In this document: piece by piece, positions 1 to 10,700 of the stretch
Position numbering within the stretch: the first letter of the stretch is position 1
Layout: each line of letters opens with the position of its first letter
NCBI GenBank assembly: GCA_902514615.1
Contig: CABXRG010000002.1
Location: 1 to 64,000, forward strand
DNA: 64,000 nucleotides
From: an uncultured Bacteroidota bacterium
Lineage (GTDB): Bacteria > Bacteroidota > Bacteroidia > Flavobacteriales > Flavobacteriaceae
Direction: 5' to 3'
Made by a program: the position numbers and the translations under genes
Notes under the pieces: generated by a model
The model's input: the letters and a program-made list of their open reading frames with translations, nothing else
Database searches by the model: none
Told to the model about the DNA's origin: nothing

Positions 1-699
1 GATGGTGATAACACTCCTGTAGTTCTTGGATCTGCTCTTGGTGCTTTAAATGGTGAGCAAAAATGGGTTGATAGTGTACTTAAGCTTATGGAAGGTGTAG
101 ATAGTTATATTGAGCTTCCAAAAAGAGAAGTAGATAAAGATTTTCTTATGCCTGTTGAAGATGTATTTTCAATAACTGGTAGAGGTACTGTTGCAACTGG
201 TAGAATTGAAACTGGTATCGCAAACACAGGTGATGAAGTAGATATTATTGGGATGGGTGCTGAAAAGCTAAAATCTACAATAACAGGTATTGAGATGTTT
301 AGAAAAATCCTTGATAAAGGTGAAGCTGGTGATAACGCTGGTATCCTTTTAAGAGGTATTGAGAAAACTGATATTTCAAGAGGTATGGTTATTTGTAAGC
401 CAGGCTCTGTAACTCCTCACTCTAAGTTTAAGGCTGAGGTTTATATCTTGAAAAAAGAAGAAGGTGGTCGTCATACTCCATTCCACAACAATTATCGCCC
501 TCAGTTCTATGTTAGAACTACAGATGTTACAGGTAATATTGTGCTTCCAAGTGGTGTTGAGATGGTGATGCCGGGTGATAACTTAACTATTGATGTTGAG
601 TTAATATCACCTATTGCTCTAAATGTTGGTTTAAGATTTGCAATCCGTGAAGGTGGTAGAACCGTTGGTGCAGGTCAGGTAACTGAACTTTTAGACTAG
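1..699 (+). CDS. tuf: Elongation factor Tu, 5'-truncated by window edge
   Basis: This is the C-terminal 232 residues of EF-Tu, the GTPase that delivers aminoacyl-tRNA to the ribosome. The frame is open from the first base. The fragment starts just before the last nucleotide-binding motif (GSAL at fragment residues 10-13), so the P-loop and switch regions lie outside the window. Domain 2 begins near residue 47 ([20 protein letters not shown]) and domain 3 near residue 135 ([18 protein letters not shown]), and the protein ends in the normal [11 protein letters not shown] tail. EF-Tu is about 395 residues long, so roughly 160 are missing. The gene stands upstream of tRNA-Trp and secE, the usual Bacteroidota arrangement, and not between fusA and rpsJ as in Escherichia coli; no tuf copy occurs at that second place in this window. 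Confidence 0.97.
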   Translation, partial: DGDNTPVVLGSALGALNGEQKWVDSVLKLMEGVDSYIELPKREVDKDFLMPVEDVFSITGRGTVATGRIETGIANTGDEVDIIGMGAEKLKSTITGIEMFRKILDKGEAGDNAGILLRGIEKTDISRGMVICKPGSVTPHSKFKAEVYILKKEEGGRHTPFHNNYRPQFYVRTTDVTGNIVLPSGVEMVMPGDNLTIDVELISPIALNVGLRFAIREGGRTVGAGQVTELLD

Positions 700-766
700 T
701 AAAACAAAGTTTAATTAACTCTAAGGGTGTCTTGCTTTTGCTTGATACCTTTTGTGTAAAATATAA

Positions 767-839
767 ACGGGTTTAGCTCAGTTGGTAGAGCACTGGTCTC
801 CAAAACCAGGTGTCGGGAGTTCGAGTCTCTCAACCCGTG
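767..839 (+). tRNA. tRNA-Trp (anticodon CCA)
   Basis: A 73-base cloverleaf can be drawn by eye. The acceptor stem acgggtt (767-773) pairs perfectly with aacccgt (832-838), and the discriminator base is G839. The D arm contains agctcagttggtagagc. The anticodon stem ctggt/accag encloses a loop with CCA, which reads UGG (Trp). The T arm holds the gttcgagtc core. The 3' CCA is not encoded. The tRNA lies between tuf and secE with only about 14 bases to the secE start, so it is probably processed out of a transcript shared with secE-nusG. Confidence 0.95.
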
Positions 840-853
840 CACAAATAGATATG

Positions 854-1045
854 ATGTCGATTATAAACTTTATAAAGGAATCTGTAACAGAACTGAGGGA
901 TAACGTCAAATGGACACCCCGTTCAGAATTGTTAAACCTATCTGCTTTGGTGATAGTTTTCTCAGTGATTTTCTCATTGGTTATATGGGGCGCTGATTCA
1001 ATTCTCTCTAGAGTAGTAAAATTTTATTTCAATTTAATAGGATAG
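854..1045 (+). CDS. secE: Preprotein translocase subunit SecE
   Basis: SecE is the small single-span subunit that clamps SecY in the inner-membrane protein export channel. The 63-residue product has the short-form layout: an amphipathic N-terminal stretch (FIKESVTELRDNVKWTP) and then one membrane helix at about residues 28-52. The start chosen is the second of two tandem ATG codons (851 and 854), giving MSIINFIKES as in other flavobacteria. A longer open frame upstream runs through the tRNA gene and is not credible. It lies directly upstream of nusG, whose ATG follows the stop codon without a gap. SecY, its partner, is encoded at 49.8 kb in the same window. Confidence 0.93.
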   Translation: MSIINFIKESVTELRDNVKWTPRSELLNLSALVIVFSVIFSLVIWGADSILSRVVKFYFNLIG

Positions 1046-1597
1046 ATGGTGGAAGTCGCAGAAAAAAAATGGTATGTAATTCGAGTAGTGACTGGTCAAG
1101 AAGTCAAAATTAAAGACTACATAATGTATGAAGTTTCCAGGGTTTCTCTCGATAAACAAATTGAAGAAATGCTTGTTCCAACCGAAAAAGTTATTCAAAT
1201 AAGAAAAGGGAAAAAGATTTCTAAAGAGAAAACATATTTTCCTGGTTACATAATGATGAAGGCTGATATATCTGGAGAAATTTTACACGTTATAAAATCT
1301 GTCTCAAATGTATTAGGATTTCTTGGCGAAACAAAAGGTGGTGAACCAATTCCATTAAGACAGGCTGAAGTAAATAGAATGCTAGGTAAGGTAGATGAAT
1401 TAGCTATCTCAGGTGAGCAAATTAATATTCCATTCAATATTGGCGAAAATGTAAAAGTTATAGATGGTCCATTTAATGGATTTACAGGATCAATTGATAA
1501 CGTTAACGAAGAAAAAAGAAAACTTGAAGTAATGGTTAAAATTTTTGGAAGAAAAACTCCATTAGAACTTAGTTACATGCAAGTCGAAAAAATATAA
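1046..1597 (+). CDS. nusG: Transcription termination/antitermination factor NusG
   Basis: NusG binds the RNA polymerase clamp, suppresses pausing and links transcription to Rho or to the ribosome. The 183-residue protein has the NGN domain at about residues 7-115 ([20 protein letters not shown], then [11 protein letters not shown]) and a KOW domain near residues 128-165 ([20 protein letters not shown]). The length is normal for the family, with no extra domain. Its ATG abuts the secE stop codon and rplK starts two bases after its own stop, so secE-nusG-rplK are very likely one transcript. Confidence 0.97.
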   Translation: MVEVAEKKWYVIRVVTGQEVKIKDYIMYEVSRVSLDKQIEEMLVPTEKVIQIRKGKKISKEKTYFPGYIMMKADISGEILHVIKSVSNVLGFLGETKGGEPIPLRQAEVNRMLGKVDELAISGEQINIPFNIGENVKVIDGPFNGFTGSIDNVNEEKRKLEVMVKIFGRKTPLELSYMQVEKI

Positions 1598-1599
1598 TT

Positions 1600-2043
1600 A
1601 TGGCAAAGGCAATAGATAAAGTATTAAAATTACAAATTAGAGGAGGAGCTGCTAATCCTTCTCCCCCTGTTGGTCCAGCTCTTGGTGCTGCAGGTGTAAA
1701 CATAATGGAATTTTGTAAGCAGTTTAATTCAAGAAGCCAGGATAAACCTGGAAAAATTCTTCCAGTTGTTGTAAGTGTTTTTAAAGATAAAAGCTTTGAC
1801 TTTATTATTAAAACACCTCCTGCAGCTGTTCAACTTCTGGAAGCAACTAAGAAGAAAAAAGGTTCGGGAGAACCTAATAGAGAAAAAGTAGCAACTGTTT
1901 CTTGGGATCAAGTTAAAAAAATTGCAGAAGATAAAATGGTAGATCTTAATGCTTTTACTGTTGAATCAGCGATGAAAATGGTAGCAGGTACAGCAAGATC
2001 AATGGGAATAAAAGTAAATGGAGGAACTCCACCAGCTAAATAA
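1600..2043 (+). CDS. rplK: 50S ribosomal protein L11
   Basis: L11 forms the base of the L7/L12 stalk on 23S rRNA and is part of the GTPase-associated centre. The 147-residue sequence carries the proline-rich N-terminal signature ([20 protein letters not shown], residues 15-34) and the C-terminal RNA-binding domain ending in [12 protein letters not shown]. Length is normal. It sits two bases behind nusG and two bases ahead of rplA, matching the standard rplKAJL order. Confidence 0.98.
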   Translation: MAKAIDKVLKLQIRGGAANPSPPVGPALGAAGVNIMEFCKQFNSRSQDKPGKILPVVVSVFKDKSFDFIIKTPPAAVQLLEATKKKKGSGEPNREKVATVSWDQVKKIAEDKMVDLNAFTVESAMKMVAGTARSMGIKVNGGTPPAK

Positions 2044-2045
2044 TT

Positions 2046-2735
2046 ATGGGAAAACTAACAAAAAATAGAAAAATTTCAATTGAGAAGGTAGACTCAGATA
2101 AGTCTTACACACTAGAAGAAGCTTCATCTCTTGTTAAAGAAATTACTACAACAAAATTTGACTCTTCTGTTGATTTAGCTGTTAGATTAGGAGTAGATCC
2201 TAAAAAAGCTAACGAAATGGTAAGAGGAGTGGTTTCTCTTCCTCACGGAACAGGAAAATCTTTAAAGTTATTGGCCTTGGTAACCCCAGATAAAGAAGAA
2301 GAAGCAAAAAAAGCTGGAGCTGATATTGTAGGTCTTGATGAATATATTGAAAAAATTAAAAAAGGATGGGTTGATGTTGACGTTATTGTTACTATGCCAA
2401 GTGTGATGGGTAAATTAGGCCCTCTTGGTAAAGTTTTAGGGCCAAGAGGTTTAATGCCAAATCCAAAAACTGGAACAGTTACAATGGACATAGCAAAAGC
2501 TGTTACTGATATTAAAGCTGGAAAAATTGATTTTAAAGTAGATAAAACAGGAATTATCCATGCTTCAGTAGGTAAAGTTTCTTTTACTGCTGATAAAATT
2601 ATGGATAATGCAAATGAACTTATTAAGACAATTGTAAAGCTTAAACCATCAGGTGCAAAAGGAATATATATTAAAAGTATTTCAATGTCTAGTACTATGA
2701 GTCCAGGCATTGCAATTGAATCAAAATTTGAATAA
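2046..2735 (+). CDS. rplA: 50S ribosomal protein L1
   Basis: L1 forms the mobile L1 stalk that helps release E-site tRNA, and in many bacteria it represses its own mRNA. The 229-residue protein has the family signature around residues 119-145 ([20 protein letters not shown]) and the usual two-domain length. The start follows the rplK stop by two bases. No L1-binding mRNA structure could be identified by eye in the short spacers here. Confidence 0.98.
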   Translation: MGKLTKNRKISIEKVDSDKSYTLEEASSLVKEITTTKFDSSVDLAVRLGVDPKKANEMVRGVVSLPHGTGKSLKLLALVTPDKEEEAKKAGADIVGLDEYIEKIKKGWVDVDVIVTMPSVMGKLGPLGKVLGPRGLMPNPKTGTVTMDIAKAVTDIKAGKIDFKVDKTGIIHASVGKVSFTADKIMDNANELIKTIVKLKPSGAKGIYIKSISMSSTMSPGIAIESKFE

Positions 2736-2743
2736 TACTCAAC

Positions 2744-3400
2744 ATGAATAAAGAAGAAAAAGTTATAGCTGTAGAAGAGTTGAAAGGTCAACTTGCAAAT
2801 TATAAGTCAATTTATTTGACTGATATTGCAGGTCTTGATGCTGTTCAAACAAGTAAACTTAGAAGAGAATGTTTTAACTCTAACGTAAAGCTTTCAGTTG
2901 TAAAGAACACATTTCTTGAAAGAGCAATGTCTGAATCAGAAAATGATTTTGGTGAACTTAAAGATTTATTAAAGGGAAATACTACCATAATGTTATCAGA
3001 AATTGGTAATAGTCCTGCTAAGGTCATTAAAAAGTTCAGAAAAGATGGTGATAAGCCAATTTTAAAAGGAGCTTTTGTTGATGAGGCAATTTATATAGGT
3101 GATGAGAATATTGAAGCTTTATTCAACTTAAAATCTAAGGAAGAAGTTATTGGTGAGATTATTACTCTTCTTCAATCACCTGCTAAAAATGTTATTTCTG
3201 CACTTAAATCTAGTAGTGGAAAAATAGCTGGCTTAGTTAAGACATTAAGTGAAAAACCTGCAGAAGAAGTTAAGGCAGAGGAGCCAGTTGCAGAAGAAGT
3301 TAAGGCAGAAGAGCCAGTTGCAGAAGAAGTTAAGGCAGAAGAAACAGATAAAGCAGAGGAGCAAACCTCTGAGGATGATTCTAAAGATGATTCTGAATAA
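2744..3400 (+). CDS. rplJ: 50S ribosomal protein L10 with acidic repeat tail
   Basis: L10 anchors L7/L12 dimers to the ribosome through its C-terminal helix. The first 170 residues look like ordinary L10 (LKGQLANYKSIYLTDIAGLD; LRRECFNSNVKLSVVKNTFL; LQSPAKNVISALKSSSGKIA). The protein then continues with about 49 strongly acidic residues made of near-perfect 10-residue units (AEEVKAEEPV) and ends in EDDSKDDSE. Family members are usually 165-180 residues, so the tail is an addition beyond the L7/L12-binding helix. A related tail occurs on the DUF4295 protein at 24.4 kb. It is eight bases downstream of rplA and upstream of rplL, the normal order. Confidence 0.96.
   Translation: MNKEEKVIAVEELKGQLANYKSIYLTDIAGLDAVQTSKLRRECFNSNVKLSVVKNTFLERAMSESENDFGELKDLLKGNTTIMLSEIGNSPAKVIKKFRKDGDKPILKGAFVDEAIYIGDENIEALFNLKSKEEVIGEIITLLQSPAKNVISALKSSSGKIAGLVKTLSEKPAEEVKAEEPVAEEVKAEEPVAEEVKAEETDKAEEQTSEDDSKDDSE
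3260..3346 (+). repeat. 30-bp in-frame tandem repeat encoding the L10 acidic tail
   Basis: Two full copies and one nearly full copy of a 30-base unit (starts gcagaagaagttaaggcaga) lie head to tail at 3260, 3290 and 3320. Each encodes AEEVKAEEPV. The copies are almost identical in DNA as well as in protein, which points to recent duplication or slippage. The unit is about 26/30 identical to the array at 24608-24727 inside another ribosome-associated gene. Confidence 0.9.
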
Positions 3401-3453
3401 AAAGTTAAATGAATAACAATAATAATAATAATTAATAATTAAAAACTCTAATA

Positions 3454-3834
3454 ATGGCAGATCTAAAAAAAGTCGCAGAACAGCTAGTTGGTTTAACAGT
3501 TAAAGAAGTTAACGAACTTGCTGATATTCTTAAAGATGAATATGGTATCGAACCTGCAGCAGCAGCAGCAGTAGCGGTAGCAGCGGGTCCTGGTGCTGGT
3601 GGAGAAGACGCAGCTGAAGCAAAATCAGAATTTGATGTTGTTTTAAAATCAGCTGGTGGTTCAAAACTAGCAGTGGTTAAATTGGTTAAGGAGTTAACAG
3701 GATTAGGGCTTAAAGAAGCTAAAGATCTTGTTGACAATGCTCCAAGTCCAATTAAAGAAGCAGTATCAAAAGACGATGCTGAGGGACTAAAGAAATCACT
3801 TGAAGAAGCTGGAGCTGAGGTTGAACTTAAGTAA
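3454..3834 (+). CDS. rplL: 50S ribosomal protein L7/L12
   Basis: L7/L12 is the multi-copy stalk protein that recruits translation GTPases. The 126 residues show the N-terminal dimerisation helices, an alanine/glycine-rich hinge at about residues 35-57 and the globular C-terminal domain with [20 protein letters not shown]. The 53-base gap from rplJ holds a run of aat repeats (3416-3433) but no recognisable promoter. Confidence 0.98.
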   Translation: MADLKKVAEQLVGLTVKEVNELADILKDEYGIEPAAAAAVAVAAGPGAGGEDAAEAKSEFDVVLKSAGGSKLAVVKLVKELTGLGLKEAKDLVDNAPSPIKEAVSKDDAEGLKKSLEEAGAEVELK

Positions 3835-3855
3835 GTTTAAATAACTTCGTTTTTT

Positions 3856-3883
3856 AGGCTTTTAGAATAATATCTAAAGGCCT
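3856..3883 (+). promoter_or_regulatory. Hairpin between rplL and rpoB
   Basis: The inverted repeat aggcttttaga / tctaaaggcct has 11-bp arms with one internal mismatch and a six-base loop (ataata). It is followed by atgcttgtttg and not by a clean T-tract. The position matches where Escherichia coli has its rplL-rpoB attenuator and RNase III site, so an attenuating or processing role is plausible but inferred from position and shape only. Confidence 0.5.
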
Positions 3884-3910
3884 ATGCTTGTTTGAATTAA
3901 ACTCTAAAAT

Positions 3911-6900
3911 ATGACTAATAACAAATTGAGAACAAATTTTTCTAATACTAAAACTGCAAATATTGAAACTGATTTTTTAGATATTCAAATAAAATCATTT
4001 CAGGATTTCTTTCAACTCGAAACAAAGTCTGATGAGAGAGTGGAGGAAGGTTTATTCAACACTTTTAAAGAAAACTTTCCTATCACTGATGCTAGGAATC
4101 AGTTTGTTTTAGAGTTTTTAGACTATTTCGTTGATCCACCTAGATATTCAATGCAAGAGTGTATTCAAAGGGGTTTAAGTTATTCAGTACCGCTGAAAGC
4201 AAGACTTAAACTTTACTGTACTGATGCAGAACATGAAGATTTTGAAACTATAGTTCAAGACGTTTTTTTAGGATCTATACCTTATATGACTCCAAGTGGT
4301 ACATTTATTATTAATGGAGCAGAAAGAGTTGTTGTATCTCAACTTCACAGATCACCTGGTGTCTTTTTTGGTCAATCATTTCATGCCAATGGAACTAAGC
4401 TTTACTCTGCAAGAGTAATTCCTTTCAAGGGGTCATGGATTGAATTTGCAACTGACATCAATAATGTGATGTACGCATACATTGATAGAAAGAAAAAACT
4501 ACCTGTTACAACATTGTTTAGAGCAATTGGTTACCAAGGAGACAAAGAAATACTTGAAATTTTTGACTTAGCTGAAGAAATTAAAGTTACCAAGGCTGGA
4601 TTAAAGAAAGCACTTAATAGAAAGCTTGCTGCTAGAGTATTAAGAACTTGGCATGAAGACTTTGTAGATGAAGATACTGGAGAGGTTATTTCAATCGAAA
4701 GAAATGAAATAATTATTGACAGAGATACTGTGATTGAAAAAGATCATATTGAACAGATTCTTGATGCTGATGTTAAGACAGTTTTAATTCACAAAGAAGA
4801 TGCGCAAAACTCAGACTATGCAATTATATATAACACACTTCAAAAAGATCAAACTAATACTGAAAAAGAGGCTGTAGAATATATATACAGGCAATTAAGA
4901 AATGCTGAACCGCCAGATGAAGAAACGGCAAGAGGTATCATAGATAAATTATTCTTCTCTGATCAAAGATATAACCTTGGAGAAGTTGGTAGATATAGAA
5001 TGAATAAGAAGTTAAACCTCGATGTTGATATGGAGGAAAGAACTTTAACTAGACTAGATATTACTACCATCATTAAATATCTTATTGAATTAATAAACTC
5101 AAAAGCAGAGATTGACGATATTGATCACTTATCTAATAGAAGGGTAAGGACTGTAGGTGAACAATTATCTTCTCAATTTGGTGTTGGTCTTGCAAGAATG
5201 GCAAGAACCATAAGAGAAAGAATGAATGTTCGGGATAATGAAGTATTTACTCCAATAGACTTGATTAATGCTAAAACTTTGTCTTCTGTGATTAATACAT
5301 TCTTTGGAACAAATCAACTTTCTCAGTTTATGGATCAAACTAATCCACTAGCTGAGATAACTCATAAAAGACGTCTATCAGCTCTAGGTCCAGGTGGTTT
5401 ATCCAGAGAAAGAGCAGGATTTGAGGTAAGAGATGTTCATTATACTCATTACGGAAGACTTTGTCCAATTGAAACTCCAGAGGGTCCAAATATTGGTTTG
5501 ATTTCTTCACTTTCTGTATATGCTAGAGTTAATAATCTTGGTTTTATTGAAACACCTTACAGGCAAGTAAAAAATGGTAAGATTGATTTAAAAAATATTA
5601 CATATTTATCTGCAGAGGAAGAAGAGAATAATCTAATAGCTCAGGCTAATATTGATTATGATAATACTGGTAAAATTAAAGCTGAAAAGGTGATTGCTAG
5701 AGATCAAGCTGATTTCCCAGTTGTTACGCCTGATAACATAAATTATACAGATGTAGCTCCTAATCAAATTGCATCTATTTCAGCATCTTTAATTCCTTTC
5801 CTTGAACATGATGATGCTAACCGTGCCCTAATGGGATCAAACATGATGCGCCAAGCCGTACCTCTTTTAAAACCTGAATCTCCTATTGTTGGGACTGGTT
5901 TAGAGAAATCTGTTGCATCTGACTCAAGAGTATTAATTAATGCTGAAAGAGACGGGGTAGTAGATTATGTAGATGCAAATAAGATTATTATTAAATATAA
6001 ATTATCAAGTGAAGAAAAACTATTAAGCTTTGATGATGATACTAAAGTATATGATCTTATTAAATTTCAAAAGACTAATCAAGGCTCATGTATTAACTTG
6101 AAGCCAATTGTTAATAAGGGTGATCAAGTTTCAAAAGGACAGGTTCTTTGCGAAGGTTATGCAACTCAAAAAGGTGAACTAGCATTAGGTAGAAACCTTA
6201 AAGTAGCATTTATGCCATGGAAGGGATATAATTTTGAAGATGCAATAGTAATTTCTGAGAAAGTTGTTCGTGAGGACATATTTACTTCTATTCACATAGA
6301 TGAATATTCTCTTGATGTAAGAGACACCAAACTTGGAACCGAAGAGCTTACTGATGATATTCCAAATGTTAGTGAAGAAGCTACTAAAGAACTAGATGAA
6401 AACGGAATGATTAGAGTAGGAGCTGATGTAACAGCAGGTGATATTCTTATTGGTAAAATAACACCAAAAGGAGAATCTGATCCTACACCTGAAGAGAAAT
6501 TACTAAGAGCAATATTTGGAGATAAAGCAGGAGATGTTAAAGATGCTTCACTTAAAGCACCTCCGTCTCTTAATGGTATAGTAATAGATAAGAAATTATT
6601 TGTCAGATCGCTAAAAGACAAGAGAACTAGAACCCAAGATAAAGTTGACTTAGAATTACTTTCAACTAAGTATGAAAAAATTCTTGAAGATCATAGGTTA
6701 AAGCTTATTGAAAAACTTTCATCTGTTGTAAACGGAAAAACTTGTCAAGGAGTCTTTAATGATTTAGGTGATGAGGTTTTGGTTAAAGGGAAGAAGTTTT
6801 CTAATAAAATGTTGACTAATGTAGAGGACTACACTCATCTTACCAAGGGAGTATGGACTACATCTGATGATGTAAATGCACTTGTATCAACTCTACTTCA

Positions 6901-7720
6901 TAACTATAGAATTCAAGAAAATGATATTCAAGGTTCATTAAGAAGAGAAAAGTTCACAATTAGTGTTGGTGATGAACTTCCTCCTGGTATAAAAAAACTT
7001 GCTAAAGTTTACATAGCTAAGAAGAGAAAACTTAAAGTTGGAGATAAAATGGCTGGTAGACATGGTAACAAGGGTATTGTTGCTAGAATTGTAAGACAAG
7101 AAGACATGCCATTCTTAGAAGATGGAACTCCAGTTGATATTGTGTTGAACCCTTTAGGTGTTCCTTCTAGGATGAATATTGGTCAAATTTACGAAACTGT
7201 ATTAGGTTGGGCAGGAAAAGAACTTGGAAGAAAATTCTCTACACCAATTTTTGATGGAGCTACATTAGATGAAATTAATGAGCTTACTGATGAAGCGGGT
7301 GTTCCTAGATTTGGACATACATATCTTTATGATGGAGGGACTGGTGAAAAATTTGACCAGGCAGCTACAGTTGGTATAATATATATGTTAAAACTAGGTC
7401 ACATGGTTGATGATAAAATGCACTCAAGATCTATTGGGCCTTACAGTTTAATAACTCAACAACCACTTGGTGGTAAAGCACAATTTGGTGGTCAAAGATT
7501 TGGTGAGATGGAAGTTTGGGCTCTGGAAGCATATGGTGCTTCAAGTGCGCTACAAGAAATCTTAACTATTAAGTCTGATGATGTAATCGGTAGGGCTAAA
7601 GCTTATGAGTCTATTGTTAAAGGTGAAAACCTCCCTGAAGCTGGTCTTCCGGAGTCATTCAATGTATTAATGCATGAATTAAAAGGTCTTGGTTTAGACA
7701 TTCGATTAGAAGAAAAATAA
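3911..7720 (+). CDS. rpoB: DNA-directed RNA polymerase subunit beta
   Basis: The 1269-residue beta subunit forms one pincer of RNA polymerase and much of the active-site wall. The rifampicin-binding region at about residues 463-500 ([20 protein letters not shown] and then [20 protein letters not shown]) keeps the wild-type contact residues. Downstream are [10 protein letters not shown], the catalytic-region block [14 protein letters not shown] near residue 1045, and the C-terminal clamp segment [20 protein letters not shown]. Length is normal for Bacteroidota. It is separated from rplL by a 76-base spacer with a hairpin and from rpoC by 14 bases. Confidence 0.99.
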   Translation: MTNNKLRTNFSNTKTANIETDFLDIQIKSFQDFFQLETKSDERVEEGLFNTFKENFPITDARNQFVLEFLDYFVDPPRYSMQECIQRGLSYSVPLKARLKLYCTDAEHEDFETIVQDVFLGSIPYMTPSGTFIINGAERVVVSQLHRSPGVFFGQSFHANGTKLYSARVIPFKGSWIEFATDINNVMYAYIDRKKKLPVTTLFRAIGYQGDKEILEIFDLAEEIKVTKAGLKKALNRKLAARVLRTWHEDFVDEDTGEVISIERNEIIIDRDTVIEKDHIEQILDADVKTVLIHKEDAQNSDYAIIYNTLQKDQTNTEKEAVEYIYRQLRNAEPPDEETARGIIDKLFFSDQRYNLGEVGRYRMNKKLNLDVDMEERTLTRLDITTIIKYLIELINSKAEIDDIDHLSNRRVRTVGEQLSSQFGVGLARMARTIRERMNVRDNEVFTPIDLINAKTLSSVINTFFGTNQLSQFMDQTNPLAEITHKRRLSALGPGGLSRERAGFEVRDVHYTHYGRLCPIETPEGPNIGLISSLSVYARVNNLGFIETPYRQVKNGKIDLKNITYLSAEEEENNLIAQANIDYDNTGKIKAEKVIARDQADFPVVTPDNINYTDVAPNQIASISASLIPFLEHDDANRALMGSNMMRQAVPLLKPESPIVGTGLEKSVASDSRVLINAERDGVVDYVDANKIIIKYKLSSEEKLLSFDDDTKVYDLIKFQKTNQGSCINLKPIVNKGDQVSKGQVLCEGYATQKGELALGRNLKVAFMPWKGYNFEDAIVISEKVVREDIFTSIHIDEYSLDVRDTKLGTEELTDDIPNVSEEATKELDENGMIRVGADVTAGDILIGKITPKGESDPTPEEKLLRAIFGDKAGDVKDASLKAPPSLNGIVIDKKLFVRSLKDKRTRTQDKVDLELLSTKYEKILEDHRLKLIEKLSSVVNGKTCQGVFNDLGDEVLVKGKKFSNKMLTNVEDYTHLTKGVWTTSDDVNALVSTLLHNYRIQENDIQGSLRREKFTISVGDELPPGIKKLAKVYIAKKRKLKVGDKMAGRHGNKGIVARIVRQEDMPFLEDGTPVDIVLNPLGVPSRMNIGQIYETVLGWAGKELGRKFSTPIFDGATLDEINELTDEAGVPRFGHTYLYDGGTGEKFDQAATVGIIYMLKLGHMVDDKMHSRSIGPYSLITQQPLGGKAQFGGQRFGEMEVWALEAYGASSALQEILTIKSDDVIGRAKAYESIVKGENLPEAGLPESFNVLMHELKGLGLDIRLEEK

Positions 7721-7734
7721 ATTACAAATAAAAA

Positions 7735-10700
7735 ATGGCAAAAAATAACGATTTATTGACGCAAAAGAGATTTAATACCATTTCAATTGGTCTTTCATCT
7801 CCTGAAGTAATTCTTGGTAACTCAAGAGGAGAAGTTCTCAAGCCAGAAACTATAAATTATAGAACTCACAAACCTGAAAGAGATGGACTCTTTTGTGAAA
7901 GAATTTTTGGTCCTGTTAAGGATTATGAATGTGCATGTGGAAAATATAAGAGAATCAGATATAAAGGAATTGTTTGTGATCGATGTGGAGTTGAAGTAAC
8001 TGAAAAAAAAGTTAGAAGAGATAGAGTTGGTCATATTAACTTAGTTGTTCCAGTTGCACACATATGGTATTTTAAGTCTCTGCCTAATAAAATTGGATAC
8101 CTTTTAGGATTACCTTCTAAAAAGCTTGATATGATAATATATTATGAAAGATATGTTGTTATTCAGCCTGGGGAAGCTAAAAATACTGAAGGAGAACCTG
8201 TCAATAAAATGGACTTTCTTACTGAGGAAGAATACATCTCTATAATGGAAACTCTCCCTGCTGATAATCAATTTTTAGATGATTCTGATGACAGAAAATT
8301 TATTGCTAAAATGGGTGCTGAATGTTTGATAGAGCTTCTTTCAAGAATTGATCTTGAAGAGCTTTCTTATGAATTAAGACATAAAGCAAATACTGAAACT
8401 TCTAAACAAAGAAAAACAGAAGCTCTTAAAAGACTTCAAGTTGTAGAATCTTTTAAAGAGGGAAATGAAAGAAAAGAAAACCTTCCAGAATGGATGGTAG
8501 TTAAGGTTATTCCTGTTATACCTCCAGAGTTAAGACCTCTTGTGCCTCTTGATGGAGGTAGATTTGCTACCTCTGATCTTAATGACTTATATAGAAGGGT
8601 AATTATAAGAAATAATCGACTAAAAAGACTTGTCGAGATCAAAGCACCTGAAGTTATTTTAAGAAATGAAAAAAGAATGCTTCAGGAATCTGTTGACTCA
8701 TTATTTGATAATACAAGAAAATCATCAGCTGTTAAAACAGAATCTAATAGACCTCTGAAATCATTATCAGACTCTCTTAAAGGGAAGCAAGGACGTTTTA
8801 GACAGAATCTTCTTGGAAAAAGAGTAGATTATTCAGCAAGATCTGTTATTGTAGTTGGTCCTGAATTAAAGTTGTATGAGTGTGGTTTACCTAAAGATAT
8901 GGCTGCAGAGTTATATAAACCTTTTATAATTAGAAAACTTATTGAAAGAGGTATTGTAAAAACTGTTAAATCTGCTAAAAAAATTATAGACAGAAGAGAA
9001 CCTGTCGTTTGGGATATTTTAGAGAATGTTTTGAAAGGTCACCCTGTTATGTTAAACAGAGCTCCAACTCTTCACAGACTAGGTATTCAGGCATTTCAGC
9101 CAAAACTTATTGAAGGAAAAGCTATTCAGCTTCACCCATTAACATGTACTGCTTTTAATGCTGACTTTGATGGTGATCAAATGGCAGTTCACCTTCCATT
9201 AGGACCAGAGGCAATTCTTGAAGCTCAATTATTAATGTTAGGATCTCATAATATTTTGAATCCAGCAAATGGATCACCTATCACCGTTCCATCTCAAGAT
9301 ATGGTTCTAGGTCTCTATTATATGACTAAATCAAGAAAATCTTCTGAATCTATTAAATTAAAAGGTGAAGGATTGACTTTCTATTCTCCAGAAGAGGTTA
9401 ATATGGCCTATAATGAGAAAATAGTCGATCTAAATGCTATAATTAAGTGTAGAATAAAAACACCTGAATCTGATGATTCCTATGAGTTAATTGAAACTAC
9501 TCCAGGTAGAGTCTTTTTTAATGAAGTTGTTCCAGAAAAGGCAGGCTTTTTTAATGAAGTTCTAACTAAGAAAAACTTAAGAGAAATTATAGGTCAAATA
9601 CTTCATGTAACTAGCGTACCCGAAACTGCAGAATTCCTTGATGAAATTAAAGATCTTGGTTATTCTTTTGCATTTAGAGGCGGTCTTTCTTTTAGTTTAG
9701 GTGATATTATCATTCCTGAACAGAAGCAGCATCTTATAAATGATGCTAACAATCAAGTTGACGGTATTATAGGAAACTATAATATGGGTCTAATCACGAA
9801 TAACGAAAGATATAATCAGGTAATTGATGTTTGGACTTCAGCCAATGCTACTTTAACTGAGCTAGCTATGAAGCAAATTAGCGAAGATCAACAAGGATTT
9901 AACTCTGTCTATATGATGCTTGATTCTGGAGCTAGAGGTTCTAAAGAACAGATAAGACAGTTAACTGGAATGAGAGGACTTATGGCTAAACCTAAAAAGT
10001 CAAATATTGGTGGAGGAGAAATTATTGAAAATCCTATTTTATCAAACTTTAAAGAAGGATTATCAATTTTAGAATACTTTATTTCAACTCACGGTGCAAG
10101 AAAAGGATTAGCTGATACAGCTTTAAAAACAGCCGATGCGGGTTATTTAACTAGAAGGCTTGTTGATGTTTCACAAGATGTAATTGTTAATGAATTTGAT
10201 TGTGGTACACTTAGAGGAATAGAGGTTAATCCACTCAAAAAGAATGAAGAAATTGTTGAAACCTTAGGTGAAAGAATTCTAGGTAGAGTTTCTCTTAATG
10301 ATATTGTTAATCCTTCCTCTAATGAGATTATTATTGAGGGTGGTAAACTAATTGATGAAAATACTGTTTCAAAAATACAGGATACTCTAATCACTTCAGT
10401 TGATGTAAGATCTGCTTTAACATGTGAAACAAAAAGAGGAATTTGTGCTAGTTGTTATGGTAGAAATCTAGCAACTGGAAAACCAGTTCAAATTGGTGAA
10501 GCGGTTGGTGTTGTAGCCGCTCAATCAATAGGTGAGCCTGGAACTCAGTTAACACTTAGAACATTCCATGTTGGTGGTGTTGCAGGTAATATTTCAGAAG
10601 AAAATTCATTAATAAGTAGATTTGATGGAATTGCTGAAATTGATGACCTAAAAATTGTTAAATCTAAAGATAACGAGGGTAATTCTTCAAACATAGTTAT

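Noticed and set aside
721-760. Promoter of tRNA-Trp at taccttttg
   Set aside because: One base too many between TA and TTTG, so it does not fit the consensus; left out of the feature list although a promoter there is likely.
782-853. N-terminal extension of secE reading through tRNA-Trp
   Set aside because: The open frame covers the tRNA gene and adds residues not found in SecE; the tandem ATG at 851/854 fits the family.
2243-2791. 182-codon open frame antisense to rplA
   Set aside because: Codon-bias shadow of rplA; a hydrophobic product with no known motif, and both flanking genes read through on the plus strand.
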